Source: Lacihabitans sp. LS3-19 (GTDB lineage Bacteria > Bacteroidota > Bacteroidia > Cytophagales > Spirosomataceae). Taken from it: a stretch of 64,000 bases of DNA. Location: positions 62,001-126,000 of the forward strand of contig NZ_RJUA01000005.1 of assembly GCF_024343575.1 (NCBI RefSeq). Direction: 5' to 3'. Both the position numbers and the translations under genes were made by a program. Shown one piece after another: positions 35,119-43,960 of this stretch (its first letter is position 1; the number at the start of each line of letters is the position of its first letter). Below the pieces are notes generated by a model. It saw only the letters and a list, made by a program, of their open reading frames with translations, did not search any database and had not been told where the DNA came from.

Positions 35119-36346
35119 TTATAGTTTTGGCATATTCCTAGCTGTTTACCTGGCTAGTTTTCAAATTTTTAGTCAGTTCCAATACAAAAGAAAAATATTG
35201 GGAATAGAAAATGAGTGGCAAAAAATTGACCTTCCTGTCGACATACATGAAAAAACTGTAGGTAATTTTAATGATATCCGGATAATTGGTATTAAAAACA
35301 TAAAAGATACAATAGAAATGCCCTTTTTGTTTTCGAATAAAATCCCTCCAAATGAGTCGGTAAATTTCAACATTATCAATACATCTAAATCTGGTGGCGA
35401 GTATTTTTTTACACTCGAATCAAAAAAACCAAAAGAGATAAATCAAATAAATTTGAAGTTTGGAAATGCCAATTTTGAATGGAATGCAGACTTTCAAGGA
35501 AGCGACGATTTAATAAATTGGTTTGAAATATTAGAAGAAATTCGTTTGGTTGGGTTAAAAAATGAAGAGGCTAATTTTCAATTTTCAAAACTTAAATTTG
35601 CCAAAAGTAAATTCAGATATTATAGAACTAAGATAAAGACAAATGTACAGCCAAACCTCATTTCGGCTACTTATGATGAGTTTTCCCAAAAATTTGATGA
35701 AACTCAAAAAACAAATGTGATTAATCTAAAAACACAGCAAAACTCTTTAAAGAAACAAACAATTATAGAGGCTGAATTAGATTTCAAATCTCCTATTAAT
35801 TCTCTTAAAATAGAATTAGATAAGCCAGTTGATTATCTGCGAAATATAACCATTGAATATGAAGAAATACATTATGACAAAAAACAAAATCCCTCAAAAA
35901 TATTTCAAACTGCGTATAATGGTTCTATTTCTTCTTTAAAAAAAAATGTAGTTTCCTTTGAAACCTTAATAAGCAAAAAAATAAGATTAACAATATATAA
36001 TACTGACAATCAAGCTTTAAATATTAAAAACATAGAACTATTTGGTCCAAAAAACATCATTATTGCACGTTTCCAAGATCCAACTTTAGAATATTATTTG
36101 GTTTATGGAAATTCCAAAATTAGCAAGCCAAACTATGATCTCATTAATTTTTCAGACAAAATTCCAATTGAAATTTCAAATTCAGAATTGGGAAAAGAAG
36201 AAATAAATCTTCAGTTATTAGAATCCAACAAAACCGCTTTTAATTTTTCAAAATATCTCATTTGGTGCATATTATTTATCATTTTGTTAGTTGTCGCTTG
36301 GTTTTCTATACAAATGCTGAAAGAAAAACAACAAAAAGGTATTTAA
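35108..36346 (+). CDS. DUF3999 family exported membrane-anchored protein
   Basis: I use the ATG at 35108; a TTG three bases earlier is also in frame. The product has 412 residues. A signal peptide (FGIFLAVYLASFQIFSQ) is followed by a periplasmic beta-rich part of about 340 residues, with discoidin-like strand patterns (FEWNADFQGSDDLINWFEI, KSKFRYYRTKI). One C-terminal membrane helix (about 382-402) and a short basic tail follow. This is the DUF3999 layout, and DUF3999 genes typically pair with DUF2339. Function is unknown; the pair could act on the cell surface or envelope. Confidence 0.78.
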   Translation: MKINYSFGIFLAVYLASFQIFSQFQYKRKILGIENEWQKIDLPVDIHEKTVGNFNDIRIIGIKNIKDTIEMPFLFSNKIPPNESVNFNIINTSKSGGEYFFTLESKKPKEINQINLKFGNANFEWNADFQGSDDLINWFEILEEIRLVGLKNEEANFQFSKLKFAKSKFRYYRTKIKTNVQPNLISATYDEFSQKFDETQKTNVINLKTQQNSLKKQTIIEAELDFKSPINSLKIELDKPVDYLRNITIEYEEIHYDKKQNPSKIFQTAYNGSISSLKKNVVSFETLISKKIRLTIYNTDNQALNIKNIELFGPKNIIIARFQDPTLEYYLVYGNSKISKPNYDLINFSDKIPIEISNSELGKEEINLQLLESNKTAFNFSKYLIWCILFIILLVVAWFSIQMLKEKQQKGI

Positions 36347-36424
36347 GAAAATGAACCTTTGTAATTTTATGAAAAGATTTAGTACCGTTCCAAAAATCTT
36401 TTTAAATCTTAAAATTCATAAAAC

Positions 36425-37525
36425 ATGGTAAGCCTAAAAAATATCCAAATAGAAGTAGATGCGAGTTTTTTGTATGGTGTGTTGGCTCAGCACGAAGAAG
36501 ACCCGAATGTAGCGAAGGTTTTTAAAGAAATGAGCGAGATAGAGCATTCGCATGCTTTGGCTTTTATGGAGAAAAACAAAATGGACACTTCTGTTTTTCC
36601 CAAACCATCCGGTCGGGCCAAGTTTTTAAATTTGATAGGTAAAACTTTTGGTTACGATTACATTTTAGGTGTCTTGTTAGATACTGAAAAATCTGTGGCC
36701 AATTCTGTAAAAAAAGCCAGAAAACAACACAATTCTACTGAATCGCTTTCAGATACAGCTCATGTGGCTATTTTGAAAAATATTTTGGTTGGCAATAAGG
36801 ACATTTCGGGATCAAACTTGGCGAGGTTTGAAAAACAACACCGTTCTGTAGGAGGCAATGCCTTACGTGCTGCAGTATTGGGTGGCAATGATGGCTTGGT
36901 CTCCAATTTTAGTTTAGTGATGGGTATAGCTGGTGCCACGAATGGACAAAGCGAGGTGCTTTTGACGGGTTTGGCTGGACTTTTGGCTGGTGCTTTGTCT
37001 ATGGCTTTAGGAGAATGGATTTCGGTGAAAAGTTCGCAAGAACTCTATGAAAACCAAATGGATTTGGAAATGGATGAGCTGGAAAACAACCCTGAAGGTG
37101 AAGAAAGAGAACTAGCTTTAATATTTCAAACCAAAGGAATATCTGAAGAGCAAGCCAAAGAAATGGCCAAAGAAACCATGCTCGACAAAGAAAAAGCCCA
37201 CGAAATATTGATAAAAGAGGAACTTGGAATAAATGCCGAAGATTTGCAAGGCTCAGCTATGGAAGCAGCTATTTCTTCTTTTGTGATGTTTGCCATTGGA
37301 GCTATTTTGCCTGTTATTCCATTTTTCTTTTTGGGTGGCATGCAAGCAGTTTTATTGAGTGCTGCTTTTAGTGCAATTGGATTATTCTTCATAGGAAGTG
37401 TAATTACCTTATTTACAGGCAAAAGCATTTGGTATTCAGGTATGCGTCAGGTGATTTTCGGCCTTTTGGCAGCTGCGATAACTTTCGGGATAGGAAAACT
37501 TATTGGTGTTTCTATAGCTGGTTGA
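36425..37525 (+). CDS. Ferritin-like domain fused to VIT1/CCC1 iron transporter
   Basis: The protein has 366 residues. About 1-130 is a rubrerythrin/ferritin-like four-helix domain with metal-type residues in LAQHEEDPNVAKVFKEMSEIEHSHA. About 145-366 is a VIT1/CCC1 membrane domain, with ALRAAVLGGNDGLVSNFSLVMGIAGA, LAGALSMALGEWISVKSSQELYE, and three later helices ending in LLAAAITFGIGKLIGVSIAG. This resembles membrane-bound ferritin (MbfA-like) proteins that export iron or protect against peroxide stress. The Glu-rich EMDELENNPEGEERELA loop is the cytoplasmic metal-collecting segment of CCC1 proteins. No regulator site is evident. Confidence 0.88.
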   Translation: MVSLKNIQIEVDASFLYGVLAQHEEDPNVAKVFKEMSEIEHSHALAFMEKNKMDTSVFPKPSGRAKFLNLIGKTFGYDYILGVLLDTEKSVANSVKKARKQHNSTESLSDTAHVAILKNILVGNKDISGSNLARFEKQHRSVGGNALRAAVLGGNDGLVSNFSLVMGIAGATNGQSEVLLTGLAGLLAGALSMALGEWISVKSSQELYENQMDLEMDELENNPEGEERELALIFQTKGISEEQAKEMAKETMLDKEKAHEILIKEELGINAEDLQGSAMEAAISSFVMFAIGAILPVIPFFFLGGMQAVLLSAAFSAIGLFFIGSVITLFTGKSIWYSGMRQVIFGLLAAAITFGIGKLIGVSIAG

Positions 37526-37533
37526 CTTTAATT

Positions 37534-37660
37534 GGAACACAGATGAACACTGATTTGACATGGATTTTATATAAACAATTTCGTGAAATTTAAAATTTTA
37601 CAAATTCACAAATTTGTAAAAAAAAAATTAAAAAACCGTGTGCAATCTGTCTAATCCATT
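37534..37660. repeat. Intergenic repeat-like segment
   Basis: GGAACACAGATGAACACTGATTT (37534-37556) is related, in the other orientation, to the ATCAGTGTT strings at 2595-2634 and 39711-39723. CCGTGTGCAATCTGTCTAATCCAT follows at about 37636-37659. The segment fills the gap between the iron transporter and ygiB. Confidence 0.4.
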
Positions 37661-37784
37661 TTCTGTAAGGAGAAAATTAAACCAAAAGACATTTTATCCA
37701 TTTGTAAAGCTTTTTCCTTGATTCTTCATATTATTTTAGGTTAAGCTTTTTAGTTTTTGAATATTTGACATAAAAAAACATTAA

Positions 37785-38426
37785 ATGACACCAATAAAGA
37801 ATAATACGTTTCTTAAAAAAGTAAAAGATATAACAGTAAGTGGTTCACTCGCAATGTTGGTTTTGGGCACAGGTATTTATGGATGTTCGCCAAATAATAC
37901 TGAAGGCGATTATGAACAATCTGAAGTTTACAACCAAGGCGTGAGAACTTATATCAAAGAAATTTCAAAAGGAGAATTTAAAATCACTGAAGAAATTATT
38001 GTACCGGCCGATAGCTCAAAAGCCTATGTTACCTATTTAGATGGGCATGAAGAAATACTTACAAAAGACCAAGCAAAAGACCTAATAGATGATGAAATCA
38101 CACACAATCCTACGCGGGTTGGCCATCATAATGGATTGTCAAATGTGCTTTTATATGGTGGTTTGGGTTATTTTTTAGGCAGAACGTCTCGACCAAACTA
38201 TGGTTATTATAGACCAGATTTTAGAGATCAAAGTAATAATTATACGCCATCAGGCGGCGTTAAAAATAACTCGGATATGGGAAAGTACTATTCCAATCCT
38301 GAGACATTTGCTAAATCTACAGCAGTGAATAGAAGTGTTTATCAATCTAGAACGAGAGCTGCACGCCCGAGCGGAAGTAGAAGTGTTTTTTTTGGTAGTA
38401 GAAGTAGATCTGGATTTGGAGGATGA
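37785..38426 (+). CDS. YgiB-like lipoprotein
   Basis: The protein has 213 residues. The N-terminus has a basic region, a hydrophobic core and a lipobox ending at Cys34 (LGTGIYGCSPNN), so it is probably a lipoprotein. The middle (about 50-115) has EGDYEQSEVYNQG and AYVTYLDGHEEILTKDQAKDLIDDE. The C-terminus is Gly/Ser/Arg-rich and low complexity (SGSRSVFFGSRSRSGFGG), as in YgiB-family proteins of enterobacteria. The direct overlap (ATGA, 4 bases) with a ygiC-type gene strengthens the assignment. The role is unknown, though an envelope function is likely. Confidence 0.65.
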   Translation: MTPIKNNTFLKKVKDITVSGSLAMLVLGTGIYGCSPNNTEGDYEQSEVYNQGVRTYIKEISKGEFKITEEIIVPADSSKAYVTYLDGHEEILTKDQAKDLIDDEITHNPTRVGHHNGLSNVLLYGGLGYFLGRTSRPNYGYYRPDFRDQSNNYTPSGGVKNNSDMGKYYSNPETFAKSTAVNRSVYQSRTRAARPSGSRSVFFGSRSRSGFGG

Positions 38427-39595
38427 TAAAGTTAAAAACCTTAGAAAACTCCCCTTTTCAGACTCTTAAAGAGGAAGGATGGAAATGGATGTTAGGTGAG
38501 GATACACTTCCGTATGTCACAAAAGACATGGTTATTGTAAACGAAAAAACCGCCGAAGCCTATTATGATGCCGCAAACGAATTGTATGAAATGTTCATCA
38601 AAGCAGCAGAATATGTTATCAAAAATGATATATATGAAGAACTAGGTATCCCTCCTATTTTAGTTCCATTAATCAAATACAGCTGGGAAAACGATAAAGG
38701 ATGGCACTTATATGGTAGATTTGATTTGGGCGGAGGAATAGACGGAAAACCAATTAAACTTATAGAATTCAATGCAGACACGGCAACTTGTATACCTGAA
38801 ACTGCAATAATTCAATGGGCATCCTTAAAAGCAAACGGATTTAATGAAACTTTACAGTTTAATACTTTATATGAGTCGTTTGTAGCTGCTTTTGAATCAC
38901 TGATAAAAGAAAATCCAGAATATCATCCTTCGCTTTTGATAAGTACTATGTCTGGTTTTCCAGAAGATGACACCAATATGGAGGTTTTAGCAGAGGCCGC
39001 AAAAGAAGCTGGTTTTGAAGTTGACTTCGAAAATATAGAAAAGGTAGATTTTTCAAAATCTGAAGGCATTTTCAAGCAAAATCCTGATAATGGCAGCTTT
39101 ATAAAATACGATTATTGGTTTAAATTGATTCCTTGGGAGTTTATTGCTTGGGACGAACCAGAACTTTGCAAAATAATCACTGATATTTGCTTGGACAAAA
39201 AAGCTATTGTTCTTAATCCTGCATATACTTTGCTTTTTCAGTCCAAAGGAATATTGAAGGTTCTTTGGGATTTGTTTCCGAATCATCCACTTTTATTAGA
39301 AACAAAATCTAGCCCTATAAGTGGCAAAAACTGCATAGAAAAGGTGATGTTTGGCCGTGAAGGAGCCAATGTTAGAGTAATAACTGGAAATAACGAAACA
39401 ATTACATTTTCAGGAGGCGAATATGCTGAACAAGCAAAAGTCTACCAAAAGTTCATAGAATTCCCGATGGATGAAAAGGGCAATTATTATCAAGCTGGGG
39501 TATTTTATGTTGGTGAAGCCTGTGGACTAGGATTTAGGAAAGGCGGCAAAATCCTAGACAATACAGCACAATTCTGCGGTCATTTGATAGAATAA
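38423..39595 (+). CDS. ygiC: YgiC-type glutathionylspermidine synthase family protein (ATP-grasp)
   Basis: The protein has 390 residues, as in E. coli YgiC. It shares the synthetase domain of glutathionylspermidine synthases, an ATP-grasp-like ligase. Motifs seen are YGRFDLGGGIDGKPIKLIEFNADTATC (its Arg and Asp/Asn residues are typical), VMFGREGANV, and the closing FYVGEACGLGFRKGGKILDN. There is no amidase domain, so only ligase activity would be expected. The real substrate is unknown, and glutathionylspermidine is not established for YgiC. It overlaps the ygiB-like gene by 4 bases, so translation is coupled. Confidence 0.9.
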   Translation: MIKLKTLENSPFQTLKEEGWKWMLGEDTLPYVTKDMVIVNEKTAEAYYDAANELYEMFIKAAEYVIKNDIYEELGIPPILVPLIKYSWENDKGWHLYGRFDLGGGIDGKPIKLIEFNADTATCIPETAIIQWASLKANGFNETLQFNTLYESFVAAFESLIKENPEYHPSLLISTMSGFPEDDTNMEVLAEAAKEAGFEVDFENIEKVDFSKSEGIFKQNPDNGSFIKYDYWFKLIPWEFIAWDEPELCKIITDICLDKKAIVLNPAYTLLFQSKGILKVLWDLFPNHPLLLETKSSPISGKNCIEKVMFGREGANVRVITGNNETITFSGGEYAEQAKVYQKFIEFPMDEKGNYYQAGVFYVGEACGLGFRKGGKILDNTAQFCGHLIE

Positions 39596-39734
39596 GAATT
39601 GATATTGAAAAAAAACAAATATTTGAAATTCACAATCTCTTTTACTAAAAATTGAGTAAGAATTATCTCTATAAAAATTCAGAGCAAATCAGTCTTATTT
39701 CAATATTTATGTCATCAGTGTTCAAATAGTAAAA

Positions 39735-40151
39735 TTACAAAACACTCATTATAAAATCTTTAGAAGAATATACAGGGATTTCAGAGAAATAGAAATCTTT
39801 GATGTTTTCCGTAATTATGATATTGCAATTGGCATTTAGAGCTGCATAATATTGCAAACCATCTTCGTAATTATTGATTTTTTTGTTAAGATTTACGCTA
39901 TTAACTTCTTCATTTCCAATAGAAACTATTTCAATTTGTTTTGAAAGAATCTGCATTTTTTCGATTGCACGTTTACTGCCGCATTTCTTTTCTGCAAAAT
40001 AATAAGCAATAGCCAAGCAAATGGGAGATGTAAAAACCTTAAACTTTGGATTGAATTGAGGTAAACTTAAAATACGAGCCGCATAGGTAAAAGTTGGCAT
40101 CTCATGGTTCAATACCGACACCAGAATGTTAGCATCTAAGAAAAGATTCAT
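39735..40151 (-). CDS. PIN-domain toxin
   Basis: This 138-residue PIN protein is a likely ribonuclease. Asp6 in LFLDANILVSVL is the first acidic residue. The acidic pair continues in NYEDGLQYYAALNANCNIIITENIKDF, where Glu and Asp sit in the usual second and third positions. It overlaps the 3' end of the upstream antitoxin gene by 4 bases (40148-40151). This is the normal layout of a type II toxin-antitoxin pair of the VapBC sort. The target RNA is unknown. Confidence 0.88.
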   Translation of the reverse strand: MNLFLDANILVSVLNHEMPTFTYAARILSLPQFNPKFKVFTSPICLAIAYYFAEKKCGSKRAIEKMQILSKQIEIVSIGNEEVNSVNLNKKINNYEDGLQYYAALNANCNIIITENIKDFYFSEIPVYSSKDFIMSVL

Positions 40152-40411
40152 TTGCGAGATTCATAAAATTCGTCTTTCAAAGATTTTGAACTTTTGGCTT
40201 TTGTTTTATAAACTGCCTGCTCCTCAGCCACTTGATATATAAAGTCAGCAATAGGAATATCCTCCAAAGTAGCGTAAGACTTTGGCGAAGAAGTGATTTT
40301 TTCAAATAGAAACTCTGTCAACCTACTCAAACTCATGCCTTGAGAAGCCGCAAAATCTTTTGCTTTTTCAATCACATTTTGGTCAAAACTTAAAGTTATC
40401 TTGGTATCCAT
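40148..40411 (-). CDS. Antitoxin of the PIN pair (DUF6364-like)
   Basis: The protein has 87 residues. The N-terminus (DTKITLSFDQNVIEKAKDFAASQGMSLSRLTEFLFEKI) has the beta strand and two helices of a ribbon-helix-helix DNA-binding domain, similar to DUF6364 antitoxins. The C-terminal half (about 45-87) is Lys/Glu-rich and flexible, suited to wrapping the PIN toxin. It is transcribed first and overlaps the toxin gene by 4 bases. A promoter with two TACGTA half-sites lies 18-45 bases upstream, consistent with autoregulation. Confidence 0.8.
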   Translation of the reverse strand: MDTKITLSFDQNVIEKAKDFAASQGMSLSRLTEFLFEKITSSPKSYATLEDIPIADFIYQVAEEQAVYKTKAKSSKSLKDEFYESRK

Positions 40412-40428
40412 TTCTTATTTTACACTTA

Positions 40429-40465
40429 TACGTACAAAAATAATATTCAATACGTAAATTTGCAA
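40429..40465 (-). promoter_or_regulatory. Promoter and candidate operator of the toxin-antitoxin pair
   Basis: On the minus strand, TATTTTTG (40435-40442) is a -7 box with TTG 20 bases upstream (40463-40465). Two palindromic TACGTA copies (40429-40434 and 40451-40456) flank the -7 box, 22 bases apart, about two helical turns. A ribbon-helix-helix antitoxin bound there would block the promoter. The operator role is inference. Confidence 0.55.
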
Positions 40466-40489
40466 TTATTTTTCAAATAAAATATTTTT

Positions 40490-42304
40490 TCAACTTTCAT
40501 TCTCCAAAAACTCTCGAATTCTCCGAGCTTTATCCTTGCCTAAAAGGGCTATGAGTTCTTCCTCGGGAGCATTTTTGATATTAGGGATGCTTTTGAAATG
40601 ATTCAAAACTTTCGTTGCAGTAGTTTTACCAATACCTTGGGCTGACTCCAAACTACTAATCAGGAAGTTTTTACTTCTTCTATTTCTGTGGTGCGTTATT
40701 CCAAATCGGTGAGCCTCGTCTCTACATCTTTGAATTAGTTTCAAAGATTCGGATTTTTTATCAATGTAGATTGGAAGGGTATCTTCGGGAAAATAAATTT
40801 CTTCTAGTCGCTTAGCAATTCCTATGATCGGAATTTGTCCATAAATACCCAACTGTTTAAGAGCATCACATGCTGCAGAAAGTTGACCTTTGCCTCCGTC
40901 TATAATTATCAAATCAGGCAAATCAGCCTTTTCTTCTAGCAAACGAGCATATCTTCTGCCTACTACTTCATTCATAGTAGCAAAATCATCAGGACCAACA
41001 ACCGTTTTAGGAATATAATGTCGGTAATCTCTAGTAGAAGGTTGCCCATTCATAAAACAAACCATGGCCGACACAGGATTGGTACCTTGAATATTAGAAT
41101 TATCAAAACATTCTATATGCCTTGGAAGTGTTTTGAGCTGCAAATCTTGCTTTAGTTTAATTAAAACCCTATCGCGTTTATTTGAAGTTCCACTTGCCGC
41201 CGCGGCATCTCTTTCAGCTTTATCATGACGGAAATACATAATATTTCGTAAGGACATTTCAACTAATTTCTTTTTGTCGCCAATTTGAGGAATAATTATA
41301 CTGGCCTTAAAATCTATGTCTGGATTGATATTGCTAATGATTTCCTTTGCTTCACTTTCATATTTATGTCTTAGGTCAAATATCACAATTCCTAAAATCT
41401 CCTCGTCGGTTTCTTCTAATCGTTTTTTTACTTCCAATGTTTGTGTACGGATAATAGTTCCGTTTACAACTTTCAGATAATTTACATAACCTGCTGTTTC
41501 ATCAGATTGAATCGTAAAAACATCCGCGTCTTGAATAGTTGGGGTAACAACCGTAGCTTTTGATTGGTAGTTTTCCAGAAACTCAAGTTTCAGTTTGTAT
41601 TGATGAGCTTCCTCAAAAGCCATTTTTGAGGCCGAAGTTGACATTCTTTCTTGGAAGTATTTCTTTGCTGGAGCCAAATTACCTTTCAAAATCTGATGAA
41701 CTTGGTCTATTTCCTTCATATATTCGGCTTCCCCTTGGAGATTCTCGCATGGCCCTTTGCAATTACCGATGTGATATTCTAGGCAAACTTTATATTTTTT
41801 CAGTGTAACATTTTCTTCACTCAGATTGTATTTACAAGTCCGAATTGTAAAAAGACTAGTAAACATATCGAGCAAAGCATACATCGCTTTGGCGTTTACA
41901 TAAGGTCCGTACATTTTGCCTCGTGCCTTATCTTCTATTCTTCTAGTTGTGATTACTCGTGGAAAACGCTCATTCGTAACACATACATAAGGATAGGTTT
42001 TATCATCTCTTAAAAGAATATTAAACTTGGGTTGATGTTCTTTAATAAGTGTATTCTCGAGTAGAAGAGCATCCCATTCGGTAGGAACTACCGTATATTC
42101 CAAGCGATGAATGGTCATAACCAATCGTTTGGTTTTACGATCGGCTCTATCAAAATTATAGAAATAACTACTAACCCTGTTTTTTAGATATTTAGCTTTT
42201 CCAACATAAATTATTGTGCCTTCCTCATCAAAATATTTATAAATGCCCGGTTCATTAGGCAACCGAGTAATGAGTTCTTTATAATCAAATTTAATTTCTG
42301 CCAT
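40490..42304 (-). CDS. uvrC: Excinuclease ABC subunit C
   Basis: UvrC makes both incisions in nucleotide excision repair with UvrB. The 604-residue length is normal. The GIY-YIG domain is N-terminal (about 14-95: PGIYKYFDEEGTIIYVGKA, and LKNRVSSYF). A Cys-rich segment (CKYNLSEENV, CLEYHIGNCKGPC) follows. The UvrB-interacting and RNase-H-like 3'/5' incision domain has ECFDNSNIQGTNPVSAMVCF, DLIIIDGGKGQL and ITHHRNRRSK. HhH motifs lie at the end (ISSLESAQGIGKTTATKVL). It is 4 bases after the nucleotidyltransferase gene and is last in that operon. Confidence 0.97.
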   Translation of the reverse strand: MAEIKFDYKELITRLPNEPGIYKYFDEEGTIIYVGKAKYLKNRVSSYFYNFDRADRKTKRLVMTIHRLEYTVVPTEWDALLLENTLIKEHQPKFNILLRDDKTYPYVCVTNERFPRVITTRRIEDKARGKMYGPYVNAKAMYALLDMFTSLFTIRTCKYNLSEENVTLKKYKVCLEYHIGNCKGPCENLQGEAEYMKEIDQVHQILKGNLAPAKKYFQERMSTSASKMAFEEAHQYKLKLEFLENYQSKATVVTPTIQDADVFTIQSDETAGYVNYLKVVNGTIIRTQTLEVKKRLEETDEEILGIVIFDLRHKYESEAKEIISNINPDIDFKASIIIPQIGDKKKLVEMSLRNIMYFRHDKAERDAAAASGTSNKRDRVLIKLKQDLQLKTLPRHIECFDNSNIQGTNPVSAMVCFMNGQPSTRDYRHYIPKTVVGPDDFATMNEVVGRRYARLLEEKADLPDLIIIDGGKGQLSAACDALKQLGIYGQIPIIGIAKRLEEIYFPEDTLPIYIDKKSESLKLIQRCRDEAHRFGITHHRNRRSKNFLISSLESAQGIGKTTATKVLNHFKSIPNIKNAPEEELIALLGKDKARRIREFLENES

Positions 42305-42308
42305 TTTG

Positions 42309-43496
42309 CTAAAACAACTTTTTGAATAAATAGGTTAAAACTTTGCTACAGAAATTCAAAAAAGTAAAACGATTTGGAAAACTTATTACTCTTCCTTGCT
42401 CCAAAGGATTGGGTTTTGAATATTCCTTATAAATATTTTTAAAGTATTTTAGCTTACTAAAACCTTCATCTTGTTGTGCAACTAAAATTTGTTCGTATTT
42501 CAATCGAGGAAATAAAGTATTCCAAGGTTTGGCAAATGTCCAATATTTTTCAATCTTTTCTATATTATTAAATTTATGCATTGCTATAGCATCTTCAATA
42601 ATTTGTGGTAAAGAAAATGAAAAATGTTTTTTCAAAAAATAAAAGCCTAAAAGTGTAATGTTATATAATTTAAAGGCTTTAGCCGATTCTAAGATTTTTG
42701 ACCAATCTAAAATTTCCCCATAAGTATTCATAAATGCGATTAAATCAACAAAATGCTTGTATTTTACCCAAAACTCTTTTCCTCCATGATGTAAAATTAG
42801 CATCCAAAATATAGCCTCGGCATCAGGTAAATTCAAATTAGCTCCGTAAAAATCTTTCTTTTGGGAATAATTAAAAAAACTTAAATAATTGACGCTGTAA
42901 GGCAAAAAACCAGAATTTAGCTCCCAATGAATATCCAAATGTATTCTGTCTTTTTCTAATGGGACTTCATACTTCCCTTCAGACATCAATATCTTTTCTA
43001 ATAACTCATTTTTAGTTAAATTTCTAAAAATAGGGTTATATATATCACACTTAAAACCTTCATCTAATAACAACGTAAGTCCTTTAGAAATATCATCTGG
43101 ATGGAATAGCAAATCAATATCACCCCCCTCCCTTAATTGCCGGTTTTGGAAAAATTCAAAAATGAAAAGATTGCCTTTGTAAAGTAAAACTCTGATTTTT
43201 TCCTTTTCAAATTTAATTAACAAACCTTTAATAAAATTAGAATATCTTAGATTTTGAAAGGTTTGAATCTGGGAATATTCTAAATAGCTTTGTATATATT
43301 TATTGTCTAATGTTGAAAACCCTAATTTCCTAAAAGCTTCAGCAGCGACAGGCCTAATTGCATGAAACATAATTAACCTGTCCAATTCCTTCCAATCTGC
43401 AACCTTATCTAATTCTTTTTTTAATTTCTCAGAATCATTCTCAAGAAAACCTACCTTAACTAGCTCTAATAAAACACTTTGGCAATTAAAACTCAT
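42309..43496 (-). CDS. Nucleotidyltransferase family protein (NTP_transf_5-like)
   Basis: I start at the ATG at 43496, which makes an ATGA overlap with the upstream stop codon; a longer frame from 43520 is possible but less likely. The product has 395 residues. The central region (about 105-140) has VLLYKGNLFIFEFFQN and then LREGGDIDLLFHPDD, a GxxxD-x-D pattern of the nucleotidyltransferase superfamily as in PF14907-type proteins. The rest is helical and Leu/Phe/Lys-rich. Such proteins often occur in peptide- or polysaccharide-modification clusters, but none is adjacent here. The substrate is unknown. Confidence 0.8.
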   Translation of the reverse strand: MSFNCQSVLLELVKVGFLENDSEKLKKELDKVADWKELDRLIMFHAIRPVAAEAFRKLGFSTLDNKYIQSYLEYSQIQTFQNLRYSNFIKGLLIKFEKEKIRVLLYKGNLFIFEFFQNRQLREGGDIDLLFHPDDISKGLTLLLDEGFKCDIYNPIFRNLTKNELLEKILMSEGKYEVPLEKDRIHLDIHWELNSGFLPYSVNYLSFFNYSQKKDFYGANLNLPDAEAIFWMLILHHGGKEFWVKYKHFVDLIAFMNTYGEILDWSKILESAKAFKLYNITLLGFYFLKKHFSFSLPQIIEDAIAMHKFNNIEKIEKYWTFAKPWNTLFPRLKYEQILVAQQDEGFSKLKYFKNIYKEYSKPNPLEQGRVISFPNRFTFLNFCSKVLTYLFKKLF

Positions 43497-43825
43497 TTGC
43501 GAATTAAAGACAACGTCCACAATATCAAAGTAGTAAAGCCTAAACCTAATGATTCTCTTCCAAGCTCAATATTCAAGGTCTTCATTCCCATTTGGTCTAA
43601 AAGAACTCCCTCCCACTCTGGTGGAAATTGATTAATTGCCCAAAACAAATATGGAATTCCTATAAGAAAAAGCGTTTTTCCATCTATTTTATTGATAGAG
43701 CGTTGATAAATCAAATAAATTGGAAAAAGATAGGTCGGAATCCAAAGCCAAGGGTCAGGATCGTTATATTGAACCGCAGTAAAATAGACAAAAATCAGCA
43801 TTAGAACATAATACACATATTTCAT
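43493..43825 (-). CDS. TMEM220 family membrane protein
   Basis: The protein has 110 residues and about four membrane helices. The N-terminal YFTAVQYNDPDPWLWIPTYLF is the hallmark TMEM220 motif (QxNDPDPxxW). Later helices include TLFLIGIPYLFWAINQF and FTTLILWTLSLIRK. The function of the family is unknown in both bacteria and animals. It is first in a three-gene minus-strand unit with the nucleotidyltransferase and uvrC, overlapping the former by 4 bases. Confidence 0.88.
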   Translation of the reverse strand: MKYVYYVLMLIFVYFTAVQYNDPDPWLWIPTYLFPIYLIYQRSINKIDGKTLFLIGIPYLFWAINQFPPEWEGVLLDQMGMKTLNIELGRESLGLGFTTLILWTLSLIRK

Positions 43826-43929
43826 TTTCGTAAATGATTAAATTCAATGAATTAATATTAACAAAAATACCTATGTTTTTTGGATATTGTTTAAGCTAAA
43901 AAGTTTTTTAGAAATATTTGTATTCATAC

Positions 43930-43959
43930 TTGCCTACACAAAGAATTTTCGTACTTTTG
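43930..43959 (+). promoter_or_regulatory. Promoter of the SRP RNA gene
   Basis: TTG (43930-43932), 19 bases, then TACTTTTG (43952-43959). Both boxes and the spacing fit the Bacteroidota consensus. The RNA would begin within a few bases of 43961. Confidence 0.75.
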
Positions 43960-43960
43960 T

